Assembly (NCBI GenBank): GCA_964369405.1
Contig: CAYJGB010000012.1
Coordinates: 1 to 53,365, forward strand
Length of the DNA stretch: 53,365 nucleotides
DNA from: CAYJFG01 sp964369405
Lineage (GTDB): Bacteria; Bacillota; Clostridia; Oscillospirales; Acutalibacteraceae
Reading direction: 5' to 3'
Part shown: positions 27,204 to 34,889 of the stretch, piece after piece
Layout of the letters: each line of letters begins with the position of its first letter
How positions within the stretch are numbered: the first letter of the stretch is position 1
Position numbers and translations under genes: made by a program
Notes under the pieces: generated by a model
Databases searched by the model: none
Told to the model about the DNA's origin: nothing
What the model saw: the letters and a program-made list of their open reading frames with translations, nothing else

Positions 27204-28046
27204 ATGGATGTTTTTTTAGAAGTTTTAAGAACACAATGGCTTTACATAACATTGTCTATAATCTTAGTAGGAGCTACTTTTTTGATAAAGAAGAAATTTA
27301 CTCAATTTTTTGACAAATTTTGCAAAATTGGGCTTGCTGTAACTGCAACTACCACTGCGATTTTAGCTCTATTTTTTCATCAACCAGATTTATTTTTACT
27401 TATCCCAATATTTATATTTTGTTGTGAACTTTTCAATTATGAGTTATGTTGTAAAATAGCAAGTATATTAGCAATAGATTATATTTTAATTTTTTTAACT
27501 AATCTATTATATGAGAATGGAATAACAAATTTGATATTCAACAATATTATTTTTTATCTAATGCAAATTGGAATAGTTGTCTTATTGATAATAACAATTG
27601 ATAAACATTTCAAACTTGTTAAAATTCAAAGTGATGTTGACACAGTAGTGACTGATTCAATTAATACTGACAAAACTTTAGAAAGCAAGCAAATAAATCA
27701 AGAAGTTAACGAGCATATACAAGAAGTGTTATCTAGCTTAGCCAAAAGCGACAATCTTATTAACACTGAAATAAACGATGATTTCGATAATAATTCATTT
27801 GAAAATCTTACTAGTGATACTATAGAGTTAAAACCTCTATCTAAACCAGAAGAATTGATTATAGTTGAAGATGAGCTTTATAACAACAGCATTGATATCA
27901 TTGTTAATGAAATAAAAGTTGAAGACCCTACTGAAATAAAAGAGTCTATTAGTGAAATAAACGATAAATTAAAATTATTAGAAGAAGAGGATAATGTTGA
28001 TAAATTTTCTTGTTTTGAAAATTCAATAATTAATAACGATAAATAA
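27204..28046 (+). CDS. Membrane protein with acidic cytoplasmic tail, unknown function
   Basis: I do not recognise this family. Residues about 1-145 contain four hydrophobic segments (about 12-28, 42-58, 62-105 as one or two helices, 115-138). The remaining 140 residues are hydrophilic, rich in Asp, Glu, Ser and Asn, with little predicted order and a short coiled-coil-like stretch near ISEINDKLKLLEEE. No catalytic motif is visible. The gene stands between the putative spore genes and a convergent DUF378 gene. GAGG precedes the ATG by 9 nt. A strong terminator follows at once. Confidence 0.65.
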   Translation: MDVFLEVLRTQWLYITLSIILVGATFLIKKKFTQFFDKFCKIGLAVTATTTAILALFFHQPDLFLLIPIFIFCCELFNYELCCKIASILAIDYILIFLTNLLYENGITNLIFNNIIFYLMQIGIVVLLIITIDKHFKLVKIQSDVDTVVTDSINTDKTLESKQINQEVNEHIQEVLSSLAKSDNLINTEINDDFDNNSFENLTSDTIELKPLSKPEELIIVEDELYNNSIDIIVNEIKVEDPTEIKESISEINDKLKLLEEEDNVDKFSCFENSIINNDK

Positions 28047-28051
28047 ATATT

Positions 28052-28090
28052 AAAAAGGTGTAGAGCATTAATTTGCTTTACACCTTTTTT
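28052..28090. terminator. Rho-independent terminator between convergent genes
   Basis: AAAAAGGTGTAGAGC pairs with GCTTTACACCTTTTT (one G-U), loop of 8 nt, with A tract before and T tract after; works in both directions. Confidence 0.88.
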
Positions 28091-28097
28091 AATGTAT

Positions 28098-28322
28098 TTA
28101 CACTCTTTCTTCTACTTGCGTTGTATTGTCCTTAGTTGTATCTTTAAACAACAACGATATGCACCATAGTGCCGATAATCCTACTAACGTATATACAATC
28201 CTACTAATAATACTACTTTGTCCACCAAAAAGCCACGCTACTAAATCAAATTGAAATATACCAATAGCTCCCCAGTTAATACCACCTATAATTGTTAACG
28301 CTAAGCAAATTTTATTTAACAT
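28098..28322 (-). CDS. DUF378-family small membrane protein
   Basis: 74 residues with two hydrophobic helices (about 4-24 and 37-60) and the family signature GGINWGAIGIFQFDLVAWLFGG. The function of the family (B. subtilis YuzA type) is unknown. AGGAGG lies 8 nt before the ATG, but that ribosome site is one arm of a 13-bp inverted repeat (28329-28375), so translation may be controlled by RNA folding. Confidence 0.88.
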   Translation of the reverse strand: MLNKICLALTIIGGINWGAIGIFQFDLVAWLFGGQSSIISRIVYTLVGLSALWCISLLFKDTTKDNTTQVEERV

Positions 28323-28328
28323 AAAAAT

Positions 28329-28375
28329 ACCTCCTTTTTATCTGATTATCAATAGTATAACCATAAAAAGGAGGT
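28329..28375 (-). promoter_or_regulatory. Inverted repeat that can sequester the DUF378 ribosome-binding site
   Basis: In the minus-strand RNA, ACCTCCTTTTTAT pairs perfectly over 13 bp with ATAAAAAGGAGGT across a 21-nt loop. The 3' arm contains the whole Shine-Dalgarno of the gene starting at 28322. It is followed by ATTTTT, so it could also act as a terminator for the gene upstream. Confidence 0.6.
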
Positions 28376-28385
28376 TTAATCATTT

Positions 28386-28772
28386 TTATATAATATAAAA
28401 CACTATAGTATTTACAATGGTAACAATAATAGCTAAAACAAAAATACCAATTGCTATTTTTTTTATTATGTTAATTGACTTTTCTATTTTATATTTTTCT
28501 GTCATATTACCAGTTGGAAATGGATATTTATAAAACAAACCAGCAACAACTAGTAACACTCCACTCAATATATATAATCCTACATTTGCTTGAAACATAG
28601 TCCATATAAGCGAACCTGCTATACCAAAAAATGAAAGCACATTGATAATAGAAAATTTCTTACTATTCTGATTAACACTTTCATAATGTTTTACTGCTTT
28701 TTTTTCACATTCTGTGGAACAATAAAAGTCGTTTAATGAAACTTCTTTACCACAATAGTCACATCTTTTCAT
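28386..28772 (-). CDS. Zinc-ribbon membrane protein, unknown function
   Basis: 128 residues. The N-terminus is a zinc ribbon: C4 and C7 in CDYCGKEV, then C18 and C22 in YCSTECEKKAVKHY, similar to DUF2116-like ribbons. Three hydrophobic helices follow (about 41-60, 63-80 and 102-126), giving a cytosolic zinc knuckle on a small membrane anchor. It lies 36 bp downstream of the D,D-carboxypeptidase gene on the same strand and 63 bp before the DUF378 gene. I cannot assign a role. Confidence 0.75.
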   Translation of the reverse strand: MKRCDYCGKEVSLNDFYCSTECEKKAVKHYESVNQNSKKFSIINVLSFFGIAGSLIWTMFQANVGLYILSGVLLVVAGLFYKYPFPTGNMTEKYKIEKSINIIKKIAIGIFVLAIIVTIVNTIVFYII

Positions 28773-28808
28773 AATAATTCTCCATTTTAAATAATATTTA
28801 AATCAAAA

Positions 28809-29822
28809 TTACTCTCTGTAAGTTATTATATATCCACTTATATTATCTCCAGAAATTGTGTAATCTTTATTCTTTGGCACATTAACTGAATTGCTTTCAT
28901 TTTGAGTTTCATAATATGCAAAATATACATTTCCGTCAATATCTTTAAGTTGTAACGGAGTTTCTTTTGAATGTTCCTTTAATATATCAAGATATTCTTC
29001 TAATGCTAGATTATTCTCTGTCACATATAATGCGTGCTCTTGTCCAATATAGCGAAAGTGCCAAGGTTCATAATTAATCCCTGTTACATCAACTTTATCT
29101 TCTAAATAACGAAGCACAAAGCCATATTTTGCACAATTTTCTTCTATCCATGAATATGTGCCTTCTCCTGTAAAAGTGCTAGTTTCTCCAGCTGAATTAT
29201 ATAATGCTAAGTCGAAAACATATCCTGTTTGATGTTCACTATACCCAGGTTTGCTAACATAACCGTCTGCATAATCAGCACCATTTACTGCTACTGAATT
29301 TTCGTAAATACCTTGTTGAGTTTCGTAACTTCTATATCCACAAGACACATAAATATCTGTAGGACCTGCAAAACTATAAAAATCACTCATCAAATTATTA
29401 AGATTACTTAGCGGTACACTATTAAGTGATTCAGAGTAATCAGCCACTTTGTAAGTATCATTTTTATTTTCCATTATACTTAATAAATCAAAACCATCTG
29501 TCATACATTCGTGTTCTTTATTAACTATAACTAATTCGCCTTCGTTTATCTGAGTATCTGAAACTTCTATAATGCTAAAATTCTCATTTTGACTAGTAGG
29601 TTTTGTAGGAGTGCTTCCGTTTTCTGATTCTGTAACAGATGTAGGCTCTTGTTTTGACTTATCTTCAATAACATACCCTTTAGTATTACTCAACTCTACC
29701 CCAGTAAAAACTATAAGTAATGTTGCAGAAATAAAAACTAAAAAAGCTATTGAAGTACACACATAACGTGTATCAAAATTTTTCTTTAAAAATTCTATTA
29801 TTTTCGACAAAACATAACACAT
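28809..29822 (-). CDS. VanY-type D-alanyl-D-alanine carboxypeptidase (M15B), membrane anchored
   Basis: Trims the terminal D-Ala from peptidoglycan stem peptides. Residues about 20-42 are a single transmembrane anchor; a Ser/Thr/Pro-rich linker follows; the zinc peptidase domain (about 125-290) shows CGYRSYETQQGIYE, SEHQTGYVFDL with His and Asp ligands, and EPWHFRYIG with the catalytic Glu and third zinc His. The C-terminal 50 residues are extra. The start is uncertain: at ATG 29822 GAGG is directly adjacent, while TTG four codons later has it 12 nt away. It lies 24 bp after tyrS, so it is probably in the T-box-controlled transcript. Confidence 0.9.
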   Translation of the reverse strand: MCYVLSKIIEFLKKNFDTRYVCTSIAFLVFISATLLIVFTGVELSNTKGYVIEDKSKQEPTSVTESENGSTPTKPTSQNENFSIIEVSDTQINEGELVIVNKEHECMTDGFDLLSIMENKNDTYKVADYSESLNSVPLSNLNNLMSDFYSFAGPTDIYVSCGYRSYETQQGIYENSVAVNGADYADGYVSKPGYSEHQTGYVFDLALYNSAGETSTFTGEGTYSWIEENCAKYGFVLRYLEDKVDVTGINYEPWHFRYIGQEHALYVTENNLALEEYLDILKEHSKETPLQLKDIDGNVYFAYYETQNESNSVNVPKNKDYTISGDNISGYIITYRE

Positions 29823-29846
29823 CCTCAGAAATTCTTCTACTATATT

Positions 29847-31115
29847 TTATAAAGTAATTTTATGAAACGCTTTTTTACCTTTTTTAATTACTACGTAACC
29901 ATTTTTAACTATATCTTCTTTTGATATAGTTGCATTAGGAGCAGTTATTTTCTCATCATCTACTGACACCCCACCTTGTACTACTAAACGTCTAGCCTCA
30001 CTTTTAGATGGGCATAATTTGGTTTTGATAAGTGCATCTAATAATGAAATGTTGTCGTCTACAAAATCGCTATCTTCTAGTTGAGTTGATGGCATATTTT
30101 CTATATCTGTACCTGTACCAAATAAAGCTTTTGCTGTATTTTGTGCGTTAATTGCTTCTTGTTCACCATGAATTAACTTTGTTACTTCAAAGGCTAATAT
30201 TTCTTTTGCTTTGTTAAGCTCGCTACCCTCAAGTTTTGCAAGCTCTTGAATTTCTGTAACAGGTAAAAACGTTAATATATTTAAACAACGGATTACATCA
30301 GCATCAGCAACGTTTCTCCAATATTGATAAAACTCGTATGGTGTTGTTTTTTCTGGGTCTAACCACACAGCTCCACTTTCTGTTTTACCCATTTTCTTAC
30401 CTTCACTAGTTGTAAGTAAAGTAAATGTCATACCAAAAGATTCTTTGTTTTTAGGTGTTACTTCTCCTGTTTCTTCTGCTTTTTTAGCAGCTGTTCTTCT
30501 TATAAGTTCAACGCCACCTATTATATTACTCCATTGGTCATCTCCACCTAATTGTAATTGACAACCATATTTTTGGTTTAAAACATAAAAGTCATAACTT
30601 TGCATTAGCATATAATTAAGTTCAAAAAATGTAAGGCCTCCACGCTCTAAACGTTGTTTATAACATTCTGCTGCTAACATTTTATTAACTGTAAAATGTA
30701 CACCTATATCTCGAATAAATTCAATGTAATTTAAATTTAGTAGCCAATCTGCATTGTTTACCATTATTGCTTTACCCTCAGAAAAATCTACTAATGCAGA
30801 CATTTGTTCTTTAAAACATGCAATATTATGGTCAATTTCTTCTTTAGTTAGCATTTTTCTCATATCAGTTTTACCACTAGGGTCGCCAACTGTTCCTGTA
30901 CCTCCACCAAATAACGCTATTGGTGTATGCCCTGCTCTTTGCATATGTGCCATTACCATAATTTGTACAAAATGACCTACGTGTAAGCTATCTGCTGTTG
31001 GGTCAAATCCAATATAAAATGATGTTTGTCCATTATTTAGCAAATCTTTTACTTGTTCCTCGTTTGTAGATTGTGCAATCATTCCTCTTGCTTTTAGTTC
31101 GTCATAAACTCCCAT
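29847..31115 (-). CDS. tyrS: Tyrosyl-tRNA synthetase
   Basis: Charges tRNA-Tyr. A class I synthetase: YIGFDPTADSLHVGHF contains the HIGH-type signature (HVGH), MLMQSYDFYVLNQKYGCQLQLGGDDQWSNI binds tyrosine, and KMGKTESG is the KMSKS-type loop. The C-terminal S4-like RNA-binding domain is present (KLCPSKSEARRLVVQGGVSV). Length 422 is normal. AGGAGG lies 7 nt before the ATG. It is preceded by a T-box leader whose specifier codon is UAC. Confidence 0.97.
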   Translation of the reverse strand: MGVYDELKARGMIAQSTNEEQVKDLLNNGQTSFYIGFDPTADSLHVGHFVQIMVMAHMQRAGHTPIALFGGGTGTVGDPSGKTDMRKMLTKEEIDHNIACFKEQMSALVDFSEGKAIMVNNADWLLNLNYIEFIRDIGVHFTVNKMLAAECYKQRLERGGLTFFELNYMLMQSYDFYVLNQKYGCQLQLGGDDQWSNIIGGVELIRRTAAKKAEETGEVTPKNKESFGMTFTLLTTSEGKKMGKTESGAVWLDPEKTTPYEFYQYWRNVADADVIRCLNILTFLPVTEIQELAKLEGSELNKAKEILAFEVTKLIHGEQEAINAQNTAKALFGTGTDIENMPSTQLEDSDFVDDNISLLDALIKTKLCPSKSEARRLVVQGGVSVDDEKITAPNATISKEDIVKNGYVVIKKGKKAFHKITL

Positions 31116-31175
31116 TGTCTGTTCCTCCTGATTTTTAATATAATATTTTTATAATAATCAGAGTATTTACCATAT

Positions 31176-31424
31176 AAAAAAGCCCTCTGATTATACAGAG
31201 GACGAAATAATCCGTGGTACCACCTCAATTTACTGTTATCTCACAACAACAGCCTTACAAGTGCAAAAACACTCAGTCGCTATAACGTGCGAACACGATT
31301 TCACCTACTAAAATTTCAGCAAAATAGCTCAAAGATGTATTTTCAAATTACATAAACGATTTTTTGCACCATCCAAAATCTCTCTAAAGAATACTATAAT
31401 TCTACTTTTTCTTATCACAGCTTT
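31176..31424 (-). promoter_or_regulatory. Tyrosine T-box riboswitch
   Basis: Fills most of the 361-bp gap 31116-31476. The conserved T-box GAGGTGGTACCACGG is at 31212-31226. Stem I carries the AGAGAG motif and GGATGGTGCA distal loop, then a UAC tyrosine specifier followed by A at 31337-31339. The terminator is CCTCTG-6 nt-CAGAGG followed by GC and six T (31176-31201). Uncharged tRNA-Tyr should stabilise the antiterminator and allow tyrS transcription. Confidence 0.95.
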
Positions 31425-31430
31425 TAATAT

Positions 31431-31459
31431 AGTATATAAAATCACAGTAATTTTGTCAA
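31431..31459 (-). promoter_or_regulatory. Promoter of the tyrS T-box transcript
   Basis: On the minus strand TTGACA, 17 bp, TATACT. Transcription should begin near 31424, just before stem I of the T-box. Confidence 0.8.
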
Positions 31460-31476
31460 GATGTGATTATATATTT

Positions 31477-32376
31477 TTAAGTTTTATTTGTGATATCTTC
31501 CATAAACGGGTTTACATGAACCATACAATGCTTTATCTCTGGAAACTCTTTTTCTAAAACATCATGCACACGCTCTGCGATATCGTGTGAATCGTACAAT
31601 GTTAACTTACCATCTAAGCATATTTCTACATCAATATATATTTTTGCTCCAAACAATCTAGTTTTAATATCATCAACTTTAATTACTCCATCTTGTTTCA
31701 TTATGAGTTGATTTATTTTTTCTATTGTATCATCACCACAAGATTTATCTATCATTTTATCTAGTGCATCTTTAAAAATATCAAAACTAGCTTTAAAAAT
31801 AAGCAAACATATAATAATACTTGCTATTGGGTCTAAAATATGAACTCCTAATATAGCACCTAATATACCGACAAAGCTACCTACTGATGACAATGCATCA
31901 CTTCTATGGTGCCAAGCATCAGCCTTTAGAGAGCCTGAATTTATTTTTTTTGCTGCTGCTATAGTGTACCAGTACATACCCTCTTTCACTACAATAGAAA
32001 TTACTGCCGCTATTAGAGGAAGCATTGTAGGAATTTCCACGTTATAACTACCGGTGATTATAGAATTAAATCCATTGTATCCTATTCCAAAACCAGTTAT
32101 CCCTAAAATAGTTGCAAGAATAATTGCTGCAACACATTCCATTCTTTCATGACCGTATGGGTGTTCCTTATCGGCTTCTTTGCTAGATGTATTAATACCA
32201 AACAACACTATAAAACTGCTAAATACATCTGAGGCTGAGTGAACAGCATCAGAAATCATAGCACTAGAATTTCCTATTATACCTGTAATAAATTTAAGTA
32301 AACTCAACAGCAGATTTACTATAATTGTATTAATAGTAACTTTATAAGCAATTTTTTTACTTTCTTGAGTATTCAA
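31477..32376 (-). CDS. Cation diffusion facilitator (zinc/iron/manganese efflux)
   Basis: A metal-proton antiporter of the CDF family. Six hydrophobic segments in about 1-210; metal-site residues appear as DAVHSASD in the second helix (HxxxD) and WHHRSDALSS in the fifth (HxxxD). The C-terminal ferredoxin-like domain (about 215-299) is present with DIKTRLFGAKIYIDVEI and HDIAERVHD. Metal specificity cannot be read reliably. The start is TTG 32376 with GGAGGAG 5 nt upstream. It appears monocistronic; I could not place a convincing promoter in 32377-32618. Confidence 0.93.
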   Translation of the reverse strand: MNTQESKKIAYKVTINTIIVNLLLSLLKFITGIIGNSSAMISDAVHSASDVFSSFIVLFGINTSSKEADKEHPYGHERMECVAAIILATILGITGFGIGYNGFNSIITGSYNVEIPTMLPLIAAVISIVVKEGMYWYTIAAAKKINSGSLKADAWHHRSDALSSVGSFVGILGAILGVHILDPIASIIICLLIFKASFDIFKDALDKMIDKSCGDDTIEKINQLIMKQDGVIKVDDIKTRLFGAKIYIDVEICLDGKLTLYDSHDIAERVHDVLEKEFPEIKHCMVHVNPFMEDITNKT

Positions 32377-32558
32377 AATATCTCCTCCAATTATAGCATT
32401 TGGCCTTTTATTTGTCTTACGAATAGTCGAAATAAAATTTTATAGTGCAAGGCAAATTTGATTGGCATATTGTCATATTCCTATTAAATTTAACACAGCA
32501 ATTTAAAATTTTAGACGGCTAAACAAGACTAATAAATGTTCATATGCTATATAATATT

Positions 32559-32593
32559 AGCCATTCATAACTAATTAATGTATATGAATGGCT
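32559..32593. terminator. Stem-loop at the end of the yerC-hslO operon
   Basis: AGCCATTCATA pairs perfectly over 11 bp with TATGAATGGCT, with a 13-nt loop, 26 bp past the hslO stop. On the minus strand it is followed by AATATTATA rather than a T run, so it is a weak terminator at best. The rest of 32377-32618 holds nothing I can name. Confidence 0.5.
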
Positions 32594-32618
32594 TTAATGC
32601 TATATTATTAATATTTAT

Positions 32619-33557
32619 TTAATTAGATTTACTTTTAATTATCTCTTCAAGTTGCCCTTTAGTAAATCTATGATTTTTATTGCAAAAATGACAATTTGCT
32701 TTTGCATATCCTTTTTCATCAGCAAGGCTTCTAATATCTTCATCGCTTAACAGTCTTATTGAATTCTCTACTTTTTGTCTACTGCATGTACAAACATAAT
32801 CAACTTCCATCTCGTCTAGAACTTCTATTTCGAAACCATCTAATGCTTTTTTACATATTTCTAAAGATGTCATACCTTTAGCAAGCATAGTCGTAACTGG
32901 TTCCATTTTTGAAATATTTTCTTCTAACTTCGAAATTGTATCATCATCAGCTGCTGGCAAAAGTTGAATTAATATACCACCAGATAACAACACTTCTCCG
33001 TCTTCTTTATCTAGCAAAACACCTAATGCACATACTGATGGAATTTGCTCGCTAGTTGCATAATAATTAGTTATATCTTCAGCAATTTCCCCACTAACAA
33101 TTTTAGTTTGACCTATATATGGTTCGCCACTTCCATAGTCTCTTAAAACGTTTAAAACCCCGTTAGTTCCAATCGCTTTGCCAACATTTATTTTACCATT
33201 ATCATAATAACTTGTTTCGCACGCAGGATTTCCTACATAACCTCTGCAATTACCTTTACTATCTGCTACTGCTATAACTGCTCCTAAATCTCCACCACCA
33301 TTTAGTCTAAGTGTAATAGATGCGTTTTTCTGTTTTAATTGTGCACCCATTATCGATGATGCTGTTATAAGTCTACCTAATGCAACAGTTGCAACATTCG
33401 ATGTATGATGTACTTTTTTAGCAGTGTAAACTATATTAGTTGAGTCTATTGCTGATGCCATTATAGTACCATCTGTAGCAATACATCTAATGATTTTATC
33501 TTTGCTTATATCACTTTCTACTTTTTCTATTTTATCTGTTTTCTCTATATTCTCCAT
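32619..33557 (-). CDS. hslO: Redox-regulated chaperone Hsp33
   Basis: A holdase chaperone activated by oxidation. The N-terminal domain has AKKVHHTSNVATVALGRLITASSIMGAQLK and GDLGAVIAVADSKGNCRGYVGNP; the C-terminal zinc redox switch keeps all four cysteines (CTC, then CHFC after about 30 residues). The frame is open from 33590, overlapping the methyltransferase, but ATG 33557 has GAGG 8 nt upstream and is preferred. It is the last gene of a three-gene operon with yerC and a methyltransferase. Confidence 0.93.
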   Translation of the reverse strand: MENIEKTDKIEKVESDISKDKIIRCIATDGTIMASAIDSTNIVYTAKKVHHTSNVATVALGRLITASSIMGAQLKQKNASITLRLNGGGDLGAVIAVADSKGNCRGYVGNPACETSYYDNGKINVGKAIGTNGVLNVLRDYGSGEPYIGQTKIVSGEIAEDITNYYATSEQIPSVCALGVLLDKEDGEVLLSGGILIQLLPAADDDTISKLEENISKMEPVTTMLAKGMTSLEICKKALDGFEIEVLDEMEVDYVCTCSRQKVENSIRLLSDEDIRSLADEKGYAKANCHFCNKNHRFTKGQLEEIIKSKSN

Positions 33558-33573
33558 AATATTTTCCTCAAAA

Positions 33574-34323
33574 TCAAATTTTTTCTGCAATATATATTGC
33601 TCTTTGTGTATTATCTTTTACATTGTTAAATGTAAATTCATCAAATATATCTAACACTTTAAAACCACTATCTAAAAGCAATTTGTTTAATTCATCATAA
33701 CTATATGCTTTTTCGCAAAATGTTTCACTAGTCCTAGAATATGTGTTATTTTCTAATTTATTAAAAAAATCTAAGTTAACCTCTACTGTAATATTATCAT
33801 CTTTTAGCGTATTTTGCCAAACACAATATACCTCTTTTGTATCGTAAACAAAAGTATTATTAAATAAAATCTCTCTATGTTTATACAAAGTATTCACATC
33901 AAAAATAAAAAGCCCACCTTTATTCATAAACAGTGAAACTTTTTTAAATGTCTTTTTAACATCATTTATATCTGTCAAATGGTTCAAACTATCTAACGTG
34001 CAAAAACAAGTGTCGATTGTTCCATACAAATCAATGTTTTGCATTTTTTGACATAAGAATAAAACATCTAAATTTTCATCATACGCTTTATCTTTAGCAA
34101 CAATTAACATATCACTAGAGTAGTCAATACCATAAACATCAACGCCTCTTCTTTTTAGCTCTAAAGTTAAACTTCCTGTTCCACAAGCTAAATCAAGTGT
34201 TATGCCAGTACTTTTATTATATTTATCTACTAACGATAGTAAATAATCTGCTCTTTTAATGTAGTCAACATTTAAAGTTAAATTATCATAAAACTGCGAA
34301 AACTCACAATAAGTTTGACTCAT
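33574..34323 (-). CDS. Class I SAM-dependent methyltransferase
   Basis: 249 residues. The SAM-binding motif I is LDLACGTGSLTLEL near residue 40; motif II is VYGIDYSSDML; a post-motif FCTLDSLNHL and a FDVNT motif follow. It fits the YqeM/YrrT-like small-molecule or protein methyltransferase group, with no substrate-defining domain. The ATG overlaps the yerC stop (ATGA), implying translational coupling, and its stop lies just before hslO. Confidence 0.88.
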   Translation of the reverse strand: MSQTYCEFSQFYDNLTLNVDYIKRADYLLSLVDKYNKSTGITLDLACGTGSLTLELKRRGVDVYGIDYSSDMLIVAKDKAYDENLDVLFLCQKMQNIDLYGTIDTCFCTLDSLNHLTDINDVKKTFKKVSLFMNKGGLFIFDVNTLYKHREILFNNTFVYDTKEVYCVWQNTLKDDNITVEVNLDFFNKLENNTYSRTSETFCEKAYSYDELNKLLLDSGFKVLDIFDEFTFNNVKDNTQRAIYIAEKI

Positions 34324-34622
34324 GTATCTTTTTCACCATCTTCTATTCTATCAAATGCTAATTTATATCCATCGCAACCATATATCAAAGCTCTATTTAC
34401 TCTGCTAATTGTTGCTGTACTTGCTCCAGTTTTATCTACAATTTCACTGTAAACAGCTTTTTCACTTAGCATTTTTGCTACTACTAATCTTTGTGACATC
34501 GCTTTAATTTCAGGTACTGTACATAAATCCTCAAAAAAATCATAACATTCTTCTGAGTTCTTTAATGTTAGAATTGCTTGAATTAAAAAATCAACATCTT
34601 CATCTTTTAATTTTGAATTCAT
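34320..34622 (-). CDS. yerC: TrpR-like YerC/YecD family regulator
   Basis: About 100 residues, all-helical. It matches the Trp-repressor-like fold: LKDEDVDFLIQAILTLKNSEECYDFFEDLCTVPEI, then the helix-turn-helix YSEIVDKTGASTATISRVNRAL. The family is of unknown effector. The frame can start at GTG 34631, but ATG 34622 has AGAGG 8 nt upstream and is preferred. Its own promoter lies 33 bp upstream next to a 28-bp palindrome that could be an autoregulatory site. Confidence 0.9.
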   Translation of the reverse strand: MNSKLKDEDVDFLIQAILTLKNSEECYDFFEDLCTVPEIKAMSQRLVVAKMLSEKAVYSEIVDKTGASTATISRVNRALIYGCDGYKLAFDRIEDGEKDT

Positions 34623-34654
34623 ATTACTCACCTCTGTTTAATATTACTTACATG

Positions 34655-34683
34655 ATTTTATCACATAAAAGTATAAAAGTAAA
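34655..34683 (-). promoter_or_regulatory. Promoter of the yerC-methyltransferase-hslO operon
   Basis: On the minus strand TTTACT, 17 bp, TAAAAT with an extended TGA before the -10. The predicted leader is about 26 nt. Confidence 0.7.
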
Positions 34684-34684
34684 T

Positions 34685-34712
34685 AGATGTACACATAATT
34701 ATGTATACATCT
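34685..34712. promoter_or_regulatory. 28-bp near-perfect palindrome abutting the yerC promoter
   Basis: AGATGTA-C-ACATAA / TTATGT-A-TACATCT: 13 of 14 positions pair. It ends 1 bp from the -35 of the yerC promoter, a place typical of activator or repressor sites. Confidence 0.55.
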
Positions 34713-34774
34713 AAGAATGTCTATAAAGTCGACATACTATAAGTCTTCGAAAAAATAGTACAAAACGAGGAATA

Positions 34775-34829
34775 AAACTTGCAAATAACCGAATAATACG
34801 AGTTGTATATGAGAGGAATTTGCAAGTTT
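34775..34829 (-). terminator. Long-loop inverted repeat after folD, possible terminator
   Basis: AAACTTGCAAAT and ATTTGCAAGTTT form a perfect 12-bp inverted repeat separated by 31 bp. On the minus strand the stem is followed by TATTCC after a TTT, a modest terminator for the yfmF-folD operon. A second repeat, ACAAAATT-7 bp-AATTTTGT, lies at 34844-34866. Confidence 0.45.
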
Positions 34830-34889
34830 GTATGACAAAGTTAACAAAATTAATTTTAAATTTTGTGGTTATACAGTTTTTCGACAGTC

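Noticed and set aside
32383..32418. AAGACA-17 bp-TATAAT promoter before the cation efflux gene
   Set aside because: The start of transcription would fall inside the GGAGGAG ribosome site, destroying it, so the match is probably chance.
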